Assembly: GCA_004323695.1 (NCBI GenBank)
Contig: SCRU01000059.1
Coordinates: forward strand, 62,001 to 126,000
Length of the DNA stretch: 64,000 bases
Source: Burkholderiaceae bacterium
GTDB lineage: Bacteria > Pseudomonadota > Gammaproteobacteria > Burkholderiales > Burkholderiaceae_C
Direction: 5' to 3'
The translations under genes and the position numbers were made by a program. Under the pieces are notes generated by a model. The model did not search any database and was not told the DNA's origin. It was given only the letters and a program-made list of their open reading frames with translations. Shown in pieces: positions 15,992 through 25,660 of the stretch; within the stretch, counting starts at the first letter, position 1, and each line of letters begins with the position of its first letter.

Positions 15992-17356
15992 ATGAAGCTC
16001 CAGGACATCCTCGACGTTCACAAGCGTGACCTCGCTTATCACGTCGGCCTGGCCAACCAGCAAACAGGGATCACCATCGGCAAGCTGATGGAGGACTGCC
16101 CTTCGGTTTCGGCCAGCGAGACCAGCTTGGAGCGCACAGCGGTCTGGCGACGCCTCAAGCAGCTTGCTCATGATGGCCTGATCCGGCAGGTCGACGCAGG
16201 GGCACGGCGCACAGCGTATTACGTCCCCAGCGACGATCTTCGCCGCGCTGCGCTGGAGACGTTGTTCGGATCGAAATCTGGCACGCGCGAAAAAGTCGCC
16301 TACGATTCGAGCCTCCTGGACGACTACATCCCCAACGAAACGAGCTACTTGCGCGCTGGCGAGATCCAGACTCTGCACACAAAGTGCAAGCCAGGCACCT
16401 ACCTGCGGGGCGAACGCCAAGACCGAGAGCTGCGCCGCTTCATGAGCGACTTGTCTTACGCTTCCAGCCGACTGGAAGGTGTGGATTACGGTCACTTGGC
16501 CACCAAGAATTTCTTTGAGGACGACTCCCCGATTCAGAACATGCGTCCGCGCGATCGAAAAGTGCTCATGAACCACTTCACCGCAGCGAAATTCCTGATT
16601 GAGGGAATTCACTTTCCTCCTCGCGAGGAGGACGTCTCAATCACCGAGTACGACCTGCGCAGCCTGCACGCCATCATGGCCAACGGTTTGCTGAGAGACG
16701 AAATGCTGGGGACTCTGAGAACCTGGCCCGTCAAATTCGACGGCAGCTGCTATATCCCGCCGGCCGTCCCAGCCGAGATCAAGAGGATTTTCGGGGAGAT
16801 TCTGCGCAAGGCTGGGAAAATTGCCGAGCCTTACGAGCAAGCCATCTTCCTGTTGGTTCACCTCCCCTATCTACAGCCATTCGCCGACTGCAACAAACGC
16901 ACATCCAGGCTTTGCTCAAACATCCCCTTGCTTCGCCACGGCATTCTTCCAGTGAGCTGGATGGACGTGGACAAGAACGACATGGAAATCGGCTTTTCGG
17001 CCGTCTATGAGCAAGGCGAGCCCAGGCTCTTGGCCGAAGTATTCGTACAAGCCTGCTGCCGCTCGTTCGAGAGTTTCTCGATCACCCAGACCGAGACCGA
17101 CCCCGATGAGATTGACCTGCGCTACTCCAACGAGCTTCGACTGGCGGTGCGCCGCAGGGTTCTGGAGGGTGGCGATATCCAGCTTCCCTCAACGGTGAGT
17201 CTTACGGACTCGATGGAATTCATGACGCGCGTTGACCAGATTGTGAACGCATGTGCCGAGAACCCATTCATTGGCGCCTCTCACGGCCTGCGCCTACACG
17301 ACATCGAGGCATTCGTTCAACGCAGGGAAGACGAAACTGACCGGGTTTCTGGTTGA
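15992..17356 (+). CDS. Fic-fold protein with N-terminal winged helix, catalytic His replaced
   Basis: This encodes 454 residues. Residues about 1-85 form a winged helix (ERTAVWRRLKQLAHDGLIRQ). The Fic core follows. The inhibitory-helix motif (S/T)xxxE(G/N) is present as SSRLEG at 158-163. The active loop reads QPFADCNKR at 295-303, where canonical Fic enzymes have HPFxDGN(G/K)R. The catalytic His is Gln and the Gly is Cys. Sequences of the type LPYLQPF...NKRTSR are known to me from a subgroup of Fic-annotated proteins, so this may be a natural non-AMPylating branch, perhaps a regulator. The C-terminal 130 residues are helical. The 128-residue gene follows closely. Confidence 0.8.
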   Translation: MKLQDILDVHKRDLAYHVGLANQQTGITIGKLMEDCPSVSASETSLERTAVWRRLKQLAHDGLIRQVDAGARRTAYYVPSDDLRRAALETLFGSKSGTREKVAYDSSLLDDYIPNETSYLRAGEIQTLHTKCKPGTYLRGERQDRELRRFMSDLSYASSRLEGVDYGHLATKNFFEDDSPIQNMRPRDRKVLMNHFTAAKFLIEGIHFPPREEDVSITEYDLRSLHAIMANGLLRDEMLGTLRTWPVKFDGSCYIPPAVPAEIKRIFGEILRKAGKIAEPYEQAIFLLVHLPYLQPFADCNKRTSRLCSNIPLLRHGILPVSWMDVDKNDMEIGFSAVYEQGEPRLLAEVFVQACCRSFESFSITQTETDPDEIDLRYSNELRLAVRRRVLEGGDIQLPSTVSLTDSMEFMTRVDQIVNACAENPFIGASHGLRLHDIEAFVQRREDETDRVSG

Positions 17357-17388
17357 GTCGTTCCCCGAGTATCTCAAGTGCGCCAGCC

Positions 17389-17775
17389 ATGAAAAGTCAA
17401 TCCGAACTGCAAGCGGATCTGCAAGCGGCATTCATTGAAACGGCAATCGGGCGCGCCAAGCGTGAGATCCTTGCCGACATTCAATCTGGCATCACACCGG
17501 CGACGGTGCGCTCCTTCAGTGAATTGCACAACACCAGGGACGCCAACACCTACGGCGGCCTGTGCGAGCCCGAAGTGATTGCACAAGCCGAGGCCATTTT
17601 CCCTCGTGACAGCGAGGACAACCCAGAAAATTTGTTCTCACAGGAATTTCTGGACGCGGCCAACAAAATCCAGGACAAGGTTCATCTCTGGCTCGCACAG
17701 GCCGGGCACTTGGACAAAGATGGGGGCGACACGGACGAAGGTGCCAAAAACGTTCCCCTGCCTCCAACGCCTTGA
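17389..17775 (+). CDS. Hypothetical protein downstream of the Fic-type gene
   Basis: This encodes 128 residues from an ATG at 17389; a TTG at 17353 overlapping the previous stop by four bases would add 12 residues. Neither has a strong ribosome site. The protein is acidic, helical and soluble, with an Asp/Gly-rich tail ending in PLPPTP. It could be the partner or antitoxin of the Fic-type protein by position, but the inhibitory motif is already inside that protein. The family is not recognised. Confidence 0.55.
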   Translation: MKSQSELQADLQAAFIETAIGRAKREILADIQSGITPATVRSFSELHNTRDANTYGGLCEPEVIAQAEAIFPRDSEDNPENLFSQEFLDAANKIQDKVHLWLAQAGHLDKDGGDTDEGAKNVPLPPTP

Positions 17776-17796
17776 AGCGCCCACACCCGGTTCGCT

Positions 17797-18423
17797 TCAG
17801 ACGTCTTTCTGGGCGTCTTTGTGGATTTGAGCTTCCTTGATTGCACAAAGGACCGCCTCGTAGGCCATTTGCGCGCCGATGGCCGCCACAAGGAACTCCA
17901 CTTGAGACTCCAGGCCTTCATTGTTCATGCTGGATGCATCGGCCGAGATCTCGTCGATCTCGCTGACCTTCGCCTGGGTCATGATTTTCGACTCTGCAGC
18001 GTCGTGCACCGCTTCGTCAAGCTCTGATGAGTCCAGGCCGGCGCTACGGGCCATGGCACTTAGGAATCCAACAATCTCGTCGTTCGACACGTATCGCCAC
18101 GACTGCACATAGGCTCCGTTGACAGTCTTGCCGTCATCTCTCGAGGCGTTGACCTGAGCATCTGCGTCAACCTCAAGAGCGCCAACTCTCTGGCCCTGGA
18201 TGGCATAGTCCCGAAACACATCCGGCATCAGGTTGGCTGCGGATTGCGCCCCCTCTTTCATGCTGGGGCCCTCATGCTGCGCGTCGCAGAAATCGAATCC
18301 CTTGGCGAAGACCTCACGCAGGACTTCACGAGACCGCCGCGCTCCAGCGGCGCTTGCGATGCAGGAAAGGAATGCGTCGCACTCGGCGTCAGAGAGCTGT
18401 TTTGCCAAATCGGAATTCTTCAT
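17797..18423 (-). CDS. Hypothetical acidic helical protein
   Basis: This encodes 208 residues from the ATG at 18423 with AAGGA about nine bases upstream; the alternative ATG three codons earlier has the ribosome site abutting it. The sequence is acidic and helical: repeated Asp/Glu/Ser runs (about residues 115-180) and a C-terminal hydrophobic helix (VEFLVAAIGAQMAYEAVLCA, about residues 174-193) that looks like a packing helix rather than a membrane span. It stands alone between a convergent gene and a terminator, so it should have its own promoter. Function unknown. Confidence 0.6.
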   Translation of the reverse strand: MKNSDLAKQLSDAECDAFLSCIASAAGARRSREVLREVFAKGFDFCDAQHEGPSMKEGAQSAANLMPDVFRDYAIQGQRVGALEVDADAQVNASRDDGKTVNGAYVQSWRYVSNDEIVGFLSAMARSAGLDSSELDEAVHDAAESKIMTQAKVSEIDEISADASSMNNEGLESQVEFLVAAIGAQMAYEAVLCAIKEAQIHKDAQKDV

Positions 18424-18470
18424 TTTGAACATCCTTATTCACAATGCTATCCACTATGCGCAAACAAAAC

Positions 18471-18498
18471 AGGCGTGGCGATTTTATTCGCCACGCCT
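18471..18498 (-). terminator. Rho-independent terminator of the helicase operon
   Basis: A perfect 10-base stem (AGGCGTGGCG with CGCCACGCCT) with an eight-base loop is followed on the minus strand by GTTTTGTTTG. It lies 25 bases after the stop at 18523. Confidence 0.85.
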
Positions 18499-18522
18499 GA
18501 GCTTCTTCAACGCACTGGGTGA

Positions 18523-19026
18523 TCAGCCGCGCGGAGCCGCAGCCGCTTCCGGCTCGTCTTCGTGGTGCGCTTCGCTCGCCGGCTCGGGACGGGCGGGACG
18601 GGGCGTGCGCGGGCTCGTGAAACCCAGCTTTTCGTGCAGCTCAGCGCTCATGGCGTTGGTGGCGCGCGCGAAGATCGCCTTGCCACCGACGTTGAACACG
18701 ACGGTGTCAAAGTGGCAGGTCGAGCCGTCCTTGTGCGCGTTGATCGCGTTGCCGGTGCCAAAACGATCGAACTTGCCGTCTTCCACTTCCTTGGACAAGG
18801 AGATGAAGGCTTTGCCGCCATCCTTTTGGTGGTTGACGAACCCCGCCACGCGCTGGCCATTGACGATGCCGGTGAGGTCCACCTTGGCGCCTTCCTTGGC
18901 GGCCCACAATACCGCGGTGGTGGTGTACTCACCAGTCGTGGCATCACGCTCGACAGCGCGAAGGACTGGGGCCGGGCCCTTTTCCTTTTTCTCGGCTTCG
19001 GTCTTGGTTGCAGTTGCTTCAGTCAT
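18523..19026 (-). CDS. In-frame shorter product from an internal start
   Basis: An ATG at 19026 in the same frame has AAAGGAG six bases upstream, a better ribosome site than that of the full-length start. It would give a 167-residue protein beginning MTEATATKTEAEKKEKG and carrying the beta-rich domain and the PRG tail alone. It may be the main product, with the longer frame a fused or read-through form. Confidence 0.5.
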   Translation of the reverse strand: MTEATATKTEAEKKEKGPAPVLRAVERDATTGEYTTTAVLWAAKEGAKVDLTGIVNGQRVAGFVNHQKDGGKAFISLSKEVEDGKFDRFGTGNAINAHKDGSTCHFDTVVFNVGGKAIFARATNAMSAELHEKLGFTSPRTPRPARPEPASEAHHEDEPEAAAAPRG

Positions 19027-19629
19027 GAAATACTCCTTTGAGATGAACTCTTCATGGCCATGCTGCGCGCCAGCGGCAAGCCCTCTTTCAATGAAGGCCT
19101 GGCGCAGCCTTTGGGAATCAATCTGCCTTGCAATCCAGCAGTCGGTGGCGAATTCGCACACGATCTGCACCTCTCGCTGATTCATGTCTTTGTCGCGGGC
19201 CCACGCGAGAAATCCATCGCGCCCGCCAAACGTCGTCCTGACCTGCCCATTGATGGCTTCGCGCACACGCAGCGCATCGCCACCGATATAGAAGACGGCA
19301 CCCGGAAGACCAGGTACCGTGATACTTCCGTTCGCACGTTCATTGCGCAGAACCTGGTCCCTGTCCAGTTGTCCAGCAAGTCGGCGCAACTCCGCTGGCG
19401 CATCCAGCGGCAAAACCAGGGGTGCACCCTGCTTGATCGCCTGGTCCCGTGCAGAGCACTGGGCATCTGTCATCTCGTTCCAGGTGTCCTCGGTGAAGAA
19501 CTCATGAGGCAGGAGGGAAATTTCATCCAGCGGCAGCGGCGAAACAGCGACTTCCGGCTCCACCGCCTCCCGTTGACGGCGATGGAAGAACCTTTCAGGA
19601 ATCTTTGAGATAACTGCGCCGTTCTTCAT
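18523..19629 (-). CDS. Hypothetical protein, two-part, C-terminal PRG tail
   Basis: This encodes 368 residues from the ATG at 19629, one base after the stop of the giant helicase. The N-terminal 200 residues are charged and mixed alpha/beta (GAVFYIGGDALRVREAINGQ). The C-terminal 167 residues form a beta-rich unit (TAVLWAAKEGAKVDLTG, GQRVAGFVNHQKDGGKAFIS) followed by a Pro/Arg/Glu-rich tail ending AAAAPRG. The second part starts with a Met preceded by a perfect AAAGGAG ribosome site (next entry), so two products are likely. The OB-like strand pattern would fit a single-strand-binding or protein-binding role; that is speculation. Confidence 0.65.
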   Translation of the reverse strand: MKNGAVISKIPERFFHRRQREAVEPEVAVSPLPLDEISLLPHEFFTEDTWNEMTDAQCSARDQAIKQGAPLVLPLDAPAELRRLAGQLDRDQVLRNERANGSITVPGLPGAVFYIGGDALRVREAINGQVRTTFGGRDGFLAWARDKDMNQREVQIVCEFATDCWIARQIDSQRLRQAFIERGLAAGAQHGHEEFISKEYFMTEATATKTEAEKKEKGPAPVLRAVERDATTGEYTTTAVLWAAKEGAKVDLTGIVNGQRVAGFVNHQKDGGKAFISLSKEVEDGKFDRFGTGNAINAHKDGSTCHFDTVVFNVGGKAIFARATNAMSAELHEKLGFTSPRTPRPARPEPASEAHHEDEPEAAAAPRG

Positions 19630-19630
19630 T

Positions 19631-22600
19631 TCAGGCCGCCAGACGCTCTTGCTCTTGGTCTTGCACCACACCGTCAGGTTGACCTTCCTTGCGGGTGTCT
19701 TCGTTGCTCGCCTCTGCTGCGCCTGAAGCGGCCGCACGCGCCACTTCCTGTCTGGCGCGTTCGCGGCGCTGAGCAGTCTCCAGCCTCAGCTGAGCAAAAT
19801 ACTCGCGTCCCACCTCGCGAGCGAGTGAGCGCTCCTCGGAGCCTTCAGCGTAAATCTCAAGGCCTACCCCGTGCATCAAGAGATCCAGGGCCCGATCCAA
19901 CTGTTGAGCGTTGGTCATATCCAGCCCAAGCTTGAGAGCCACAAAACCTACGGGGATTGAGAGAATCTGGGGCTGGGCGTTCTGGGCAGGGTTATCTGCA
20001 CCAGCTTCCATATTCCCAAGATCACGCCGGGCTGCAGCGTTTCCTCGGGCAGTCCTGGACACAACAGACAAGGTCACATTCAACGGGTCCCTGGCCGCCG
20101 TAGAACGCTCTCCTAGTTCAAGCTTGCGGCGCTTGACCTGCTCTCCACGCATGAGCCGTATGGCACGCCTGGCGTCTTTGGATTTAGTCAAAAGCACGAT
20201 TCCAACTCGAGGATCGATGCTGAGTGACTTCGTCTGCCCCATGAATTCAGTGCTGAAGTGCAAGGCGCCAGCTCCGGCGTTCCTGTTGATCATCCTTTGG
20301 AGAAAGGGTTTGATTTGCCCACCCCAGACTCGAACCGGCATGAATTTCGGGTCGATGTGACTCAAGGTCTGCGGCAGCAGCACGCCACGCTGGCGCAACC
20401 CCTTGTCATCCGTGAAGATGATGGAGCGCCCCATCTTGGCCTTGACCGCCCAGTCATAGGCCATATACATGTTGCCGCCAAGCACGTATCCGCTTCGGCG
20501 GAATTTGCCGGTACGCATGGTTTCGAATTCAAACGAATCCTTCACCCCCGTCGTGTTGCTTCCTCTGCCAAACAACGTGTTTTGGAAACGGCGGCCAGTC
20601 TCGTTGCTGCCAATGGAGCGAGGATAGATTTTCGAATGTGCATCAACGACAAGGCTCCCAGCCACCTGGCCGACTCTGATATCACCGGACACGGCCGAAA
20701 GCAACGTTCGAAGCGAATAGACGACAGGACGCTCTGCGCCAGGGAATACGACCGAGAACTTCCATTTGTGCGCCGAGAGCAGGTCACGAAGCTCGTCGGG
20801 CAGCTTCAGATCGACAATAACCCCTGTTTTGTAGGGCTCGATTACTTTCCCGTAGGCATCAACGCGTGCACTCTCGAAAAGAATACCGCCTGGCACCAAA
20901 CCGTCCATGTGCTCCTTGAGCCAATGCGCACGCAGCTGTGCCCGCTTGGCGCCTGGATTCTTGACGACCGCTTCTTCACTGCTCAGCCCCACTGACACAG
21001 CCGTCATCCCGACGATGCCTTGCATTCCGGCATTGATTCTTGCCGCTACATCCGGCTTCCAGCACGCAACGCCTTGTGCGTCCATGTCGAAGAACGACCC
21101 CTCGGCCAGGCGCTGCGCAGACACCTCGGCCGCAGCGACACACGCAGCATAAGACAGGGGCTTGTGATCGACCTCAAAGGAAATTTTCTTCAGAGTGACA
21201 GGTCGATCGAACGCCGACAAAAGCTCTTCACCATGCTCCGCAGGCGCGCGAGCTTCGTGATCACTTTCTATCAGTTGCGAAGCTTGAACTGGGGCTGGAG
21301 CTGTCGCGTCTTCACCTGCTTCGCCCCCCTCTTCACCAGCAGCGACAGGAGCCGCCACAAGAGACTCGGCCACATTGGTACGCTCACCCGAGGGATCTCC
21401 AAAAAAGACACTCGAAGATTCCTCCCGGGCTCGCCAGTCGAATTCACTGGTCTTTAGCGGGTTGGTCCCAAGCAGCTCGTAACGGTTGAACGACTCATCG
21501 AAACGAGCGAACAACTGCTCGTAGACGTGGCGCTGCTCACTGACATAGAGCATGGGCAAGCGCATGAGAAACACGTTGACGGCCGTAACCCCGGAGATTT
21601 CCAGGAAGTTCTCGGGCAGTGCCAGCTTCTTGGCCACCAGGGGTTCGTCCTGCACATAACCCCTGACCGCCTCAAGACCAATGGAGTTGAACAGGTCCCT
21701 CACCTCCTTGATCAGCATCGCATTCTCAGGGCTCGAGCGCACGTTGGCGCTGAGCTTCTGGAGCTTGCGGTTTTGCATCATCACGTACCGCAATTCGCCA
21801 TAGATGCCCGTGGTGCAGGTCTCCACCAGAGGGAAGCTCACCTGGTCGTAGCGGTTGACGCGGCCAATGAGCTGGATGCGATCGGTCACGTTTTCCGGGA
21901 TCTGATGCTCCAGCAGAACACGCCTGGACTGGTCCAGAAAGCGACGCGATGCATGCATCGATGAGCCGGTGGCGGCCGAGCGGTTGATCAGCAAGGCCTG
22001 GATGTCGCCATTGTTGAACGAGCGCTTGACCGCATTGACCGCGCGCTTGCTGCGCACCCGTGGCAGGATCCTCCAGCGATCCTCATTGTCAGCCTGCGGC
22101 TCGTGTTCCAGGGAAAACGAGCGGCCGGTAATTTCGCCGATGGTGACGCCGGCGTTGCGAAGCTTCTGCTCGATCACGTCAAAGGCCGACACCGGCAGTG
22201 GCGGAATGGCCTCAATCAGGCTACGAACTTCGGTGATGCCTTTGTCAAACGCTTCCCGGGCTTCCTGCGGAAGATCGACCATCTCAGTAATTTTCACGAC
22301 ACGACGGGTCGAATTTCCCCCGCTCGACGCTCGTGCGCCTGTAGTGCTTTCGTCGTCCAGCGCTTGTGTGGCTGCCACGGCATCGTCCAGGTTGACAGCA
22401 TCTTCTTGCGGGCCAGTTTGCCCATCGCCGTTGATGCGGCTGAGCAAACGACGATCCTGGCGCTCCCGCTGCATGGCTGGGGTCGTCTCATTGGCTGGGT
22501 CTTCTTCGTCTTCCGCATTGATTTCTGCGGCAATTTCCGCATCACGCATGCGATTGCGAACTGAGGCGTCCTCCTCATCTTCGCCGACATCGTCTTCAGT

Positions 22601-25555
22601 GATCTCCCTGCTGATCACCGTGGTCAGTAGAGGCAGGATGACATTTCTCACCGCATCGCGGATCGTTGGCATCTTGATGTGAGAAGGCAGATCGTTCGAT
22701 TGCGGCCGCCCATCAGCCCTGTTGGCCTCCATGATCAAGGCGCGCGTCAACGCCTCGTTGGTGGCCTCCGATACGATCACTGGCTTGAGCCCATTGCGAA
22801 TGTGCTCCAGCGCCCGATCGGCGACCTGACCGGCATTGAGGGCCCCTTGCACCGCCTTCATGACCTGGTACAAGACCGAACCCGTACCAAACCCCGAACT
22901 CAGAACCTTCGCACGCATGATCGGCGTTTGCACAGCATGGGCGCCGGCCTGATGCTCAGCGGCATTCAACAAATTGCCGCGCACTTCGCGCGCCTTTTGC
23001 AGTACCTTGACGGCTTCCCGGTTGCCGCGCATGAAGATCTGGGAGAGGTCTCCGGCCAGAAATGCCGCCGCACCAAGGGCTTTGGCCACTGCATCGCTGA
23101 CACTCTCGTTCTGCGCACGACGCGACTCATCGGTGTGCACGCGAACTTCCAGTTTCGACAGGTCGTGCTCGCGGCGGATCAATGCACCCTCTGAAGCGAG
23201 CATTGAGCTGAGCACCTCGGAGAAGGATTCGCCGCCTTTTTTGATTGCTGCGGACAAAGAGGCAACATTCACACTCTCAGGCAAAGCACGCTGATAGATG
23301 TGCAGGTTTTCCTCGCTCTTGCTCCATGTTGCAGAAGCGAATTGACACCCCTTGGCCAGGCGGCTCATCTCGGCAACATGACTGGCGATCTGGCTGTCGC
23401 TGCCGGCGGCCACGTGAGACTCGTCGAAAACGATCAGAGCGTTGCCAAGTTGATTCTTCACCCACTGCGCTTTGTGGCTGTCGATGCCCGTGATTTGGGA
23501 ATAAGTCAGAAAGCAGGTGTTCAGTCCAGCCTGCGCCAGCGTCGTTCCGTCCTCGACCATGGCCTTGGTGCGCGGAGCGCCAAAAGGCTGCGCCAGGACT
23601 ACCGGCTCCTGGCCGGGCCCAGGCTCCCAGGTGATCTCGCCATCGTTGTTGAGAATCATCGCGCGAACGCGGTCCCACTCACCGATGTCCTTGAGATCTC
23701 GCGCCATGTCGGAGAACAGATTGGCCCGATCGGTCACCAGGAAAACCTGTTGGCCGCGGCGCAGCGCCCAGGCCATCAGGGCCGCCAGCTGCCGACCTTT
23801 CCCAATACCGGTCTCGTCCGCCAGAACACTGGCGAAGCCTTCGAGTTGGCGCACCATGATCATCGCCAGACCGTCAATCTGCTCCGGCGAGAGCCGCTCG
23901 GCAAGCGCTTTTGCGCCCCACCCCATCTCGCGCGCCACCAATTCGTCGACTTGCCCGTACATAGACTCGATCCGGGTCATGGTCGCTTGCAAAGGCGCCT
24001 GCATATTCGACGGCACCATGGATCGCGCCTCACCCACCCTTGAGAAGGCAATGTAGGGTCGCTGCACCCGCCCTTCCTGGGCGGCGCGCTCCACGTCGAT
24101 ACCCTGAGCCTGGGCATCAAGCACCTTGGCCCTGGCCATTGCTTCGTCAACGGTCGTTTTGAGGTCATCCCAAGAAGAGATGACCGTGAGCGTGCTGGCG
24201 ACAGGCTGAGGTTGTTCGACCCGGCGATTGACGACCGAGACAATTCGAAGGCCGGGGCTGTCCTCACGCACGCCGGCCTTGCGCGAAAGAATGGGCGCGG
24301 TCTCGAAAACACTCTGGATCTCGTAGCGCTCATTGACCAGACTCAGGAAATTGCGGGCTGCCACGGACAACTCGCCCGGCACCGCATCGGCCGCCAGGAC
24401 CATGACGGCACGCCCGCCATCCTTGAGGCAGCGCAGAGCGTTGATCGCCAGCGTGTAATCGCCGCGCCGTCCGTCGGCCTCCACGGTCGGATCTGCATTG
24501 ATGAACAGCGCATCGGCGCCGGCCTCGCGCCCTGCAGTGAATTCCCCGTCCTGCCACTGGGCGCTGGCTCGTAGGTTCAGCCCGGAAGACAGCGCCGAGA
24601 GGTCCTTCGCGCCGCGATAGGCGCGCACAGTGGTTCCTTCGGCCAAAAAGGCAAAGGAAGCGCCGTCGTAGGCATTGGGGACCACCACGGACATGCCAGC
24701 GGTGTCGCCCAGCAAGCGTTGGCTGATCACGGAAACTGGCACAGGCATCGTGCCAGCCCCGCGCAGGTTTCCACGGAATGGCGGCAGCAGATCGGTCAGC
24801 CTTGCGGCCTCACCATAGGCGTCCTGCGCTACCTCGAAACCATCTCGAAGATACCGCAGCAGCGCGCTCTCGATGGCCGCATGAGCCTCGTCGTACTGCC
24901 CAACGCTGTAAGGGCCGGCGCCAAAGACCGCGCGCATGAAGCGATCCGAATCCTCGGCGTGCTGGACTTCGCCCAGCACCATCGAGCGCACAAAACCATC
25001 GGCGCATTGCAGCAGCGCCTGGGTGCGTTCACCCCCGACAGCATCCTTGGGAATGCGCAAGTAAACATGCGGTTGGCTCGCATCGGACTCATCTACGCGC
25101 ACCTCTTGCGCCTTGGCATTGAGTTTGATGACGTAGCGCGAACCCGCCGCTTCAAAAACGCGATCGCCATCGGCATTGCGACCCAGCAGCACCGCGTTGT
25201 TGATGTCCAGCGCCGCGGCTCGCTCCTCGCGGGTCGCCGCTCGCTCCTCGGGGCGACGCGCCGTCTGCAGATTGAGCATGTAGCTCTCGGGCGCCATCTC
25301 GCGTACCGCTGCATGCGGAAACACCGCGCGAAAGTCCGAGGCCTTGGGTCGCTCGCCGGGGCGAACCCGTCGAACGAGGTATTTGCGAGCGCCGCCGGCA
25401 TGAAAGCCCATCTCGTTGATGGCGCGCAGCCAGGCGGGGTTGAGGTAGGACAGCCCCGTGATGAACAGGTGCAGATGCGACTCACCAGCGACCTCGATCG
25501 TCGCGATCTTCAGTCGCGCGGATGAAGCGTCATTGAGGTCAATCCACTTGGGCAT
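19631..25555 (-). CDS. Strawberry-notch-type SF2 helicase with degenerate methyltransferase domain
   Basis: This encodes 1974 residues. The N-terminal 250 residues are of unknown fold. Residues about 290-400 look like an N6-adenine methyltransferase fold that lost its motifs: VVPNAYDGASF where motif I would be and FINADPT where NPP(Y/F) is expected, then a LKDGGRAVMVL strand. The helicase core follows: ADETGIGKGRQ (Walker A, about 577), FDESH (about 711), SATWSK (motif III, about 741) and RIQLIGRVNRYDQ (motif VI, about 1230). A long C-terminal region is specific to strawberry-notch proteins (SBNO), which in phages and plasmids often pair with methyltransferase domains. It probably remodels DNA or DNA-protein complexes during plasmid replication or transfer. 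The C-terminus is charged and repetitive. Confidence 0.88.
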   Translation of the reverse strand: MPKWIDLNDASSARLKIATIEVAGESHLHLFITGLSYLNPAWLRAINEMGFHAGGARKYLVRRVRPGERPKASDFRAVFPHAAVREMAPESYMLNLQTARRPEERAATREERAAALDINNAVLLGRNADGDRVFEAAGSRYVIKLNAKAQEVRVDESDASQPHVYLRIPKDAVGGERTQALLQCADGFVRSMVLGEVQHAEDSDRFMRAVFGAGPYSVGQYDEAHAAIESALLRYLRDGFEVAQDAYGEAARLTDLLPPFRGNLRGAGTMPVPVSVISQRLLGDTAGMSVVVPNAYDGASFAFLAEGTTVRAYRGAKDLSALSSGLNLRASAQWQDGEFTAGREAGADALFINADPTVEADGRRGDYTLAINALRCLKDGGRAVMVLAADAVPGELSVAARNFLSLVNERYEIQSVFETAPILSRKAGVREDSPGLRIVSVVNRRVEQPQPVASTLTVISSWDDLKTTVDEAMARAKVLDAQAQGIDVERAAQEGRVQRPYIAFSRVGEARSMVPSNMQAPLQATMTRIESMYGQVDELVAREMGWGAKALAERLSPEQIDGLAMIMVRQLEGFASVLADETGIGKGRQLAALMAWALRRGQQVFLVTDRANLFSDMARDLKDIGEWDRVRAMILNNDGEITWEPGPGQEPVVLAQPFGAPRTKAMVEDGTTLAQAGLNTCFLTYSQITGIDSHKAQWVKNQLGNALIVFDESHVAAGSDSQIASHVAEMSRLAKGCQFASATWSKSEENLHIYQRALPESVNVASLSAAIKKGGESFSEVLSSMLASEGALIRREHDLSKLEVRVHTDESRRAQNESVSDAVAKALGAAAFLAGDLSQIFMRGNREAVKVLQKAREVRGNLLNAAEHQAGAHAVQTPIMRAKVLSSGFGTGSVLYQVMKAVQGALNAGQVADRALEHIRNGLKPVIVSEATNEALTRALIMEANRADGRPQSNDLPSHIKMPTIRDAVRNVILPLLTTVISREITEDDVGEDEEDASVRNRMRDAEIAAEINAEDEEDPANETTPAMQRERQDRRLLSRINGDGQTGPQEDAVNLDDAVAATQALDDESTTGARASSGGNSTRRVVKITEMVDLPQEAREAFDKGITEVRSLIEAIPPLPVSAFDVIEQKLRNAGVTIGEITGRSFSLEHEPQADNEDRWRILPRVRSKRAVNAVKRSFNNGDIQALLINRSAATGSSMHASRRFLDQSRRVLLEHQIPENVTDRIQLIGRVNRYDQVSFPLVETCTTGIYGELRYVMMQNRKLQKLSANVRSSPENAMLIKEVRDLFNSIGLEAVRGYVQDEPLVAKKLALPENFLEISGVTAVNVFLMRLPMLYVSEQRHVYEQLFARFDESFNRYELLGTNPLKTSEFDWRAREESSSVFFGDPSGERTNVAESLVAAPVAAGEEGGEAGEDATAPAPVQASQLIESDHEARAPAEHGEELLSAFDRPVTLKKISFEVDHKPLSYAACVAAAEVSAQRLAEGSFFDMDAQGVACWKPDVAARINAGMQGIVGMTAVSVGLSSEEAVVKNPGAKRAQLRAHWLKEHMDGLVPGGILFESARVDAYGKVIEPYKTGVIVDLKLPDELRDLLSAHKWKFSVVFPGAERPVVYSLRTLLSAVSGDIRVGQVAGSLVVDAHSKIYPRSIGSNETGRRFQNTLFGRGSNTTGVKDSFEFETMRTGKFRRSGYVLGGNMYMAYDWAVKAKMGRSIIFTDDKGLRQRGVLLPQTLSHIDPKFMPVRVWGGQIKPFLQRMINRNAGAGALHFSTEFMGQTKSLSIDPRVGIVLLTKSKDARRAIRLMRGEQVKRRKLELGERSTAARDPLNVTLSVVSRTARGNAAARRDLGNMEAGADNPAQNAQPQILSIPVGFVALKLGLDMTNAQQLDRALDLLMHGVGLEIYAEGSEERSLAREVGREYFAQLRLETAQRRERARQEVARAAASGAAEASNEDTRKEGQPDGVVQDQEQERLAA

Positions 25556-25612
25556 CTTGTCCTACTCTCGAAATCTGTGGCGCGAAGTGCCGCGCCGGTT
25601 GAAAGAACATCG

Positions 25613-25645
25613 CTGGGCCAACCTGGGTGATCCAGATTGGCCCAG
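25613..25645. other. Strong intercistronic hairpin
   Basis: CTGGGCCAA and TTGGCCCAG pair around an inner CTGG/CCAG stem, giving a 13-pair hairpin between the genes ending at 25661 and starting at 25555. There is no T-run, so it looks like an RNA-stability or attenuation element rather than a terminator. Confidence 0.6.
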
Positions 25646-25660
25646 ACCTCAGCGACTCGA

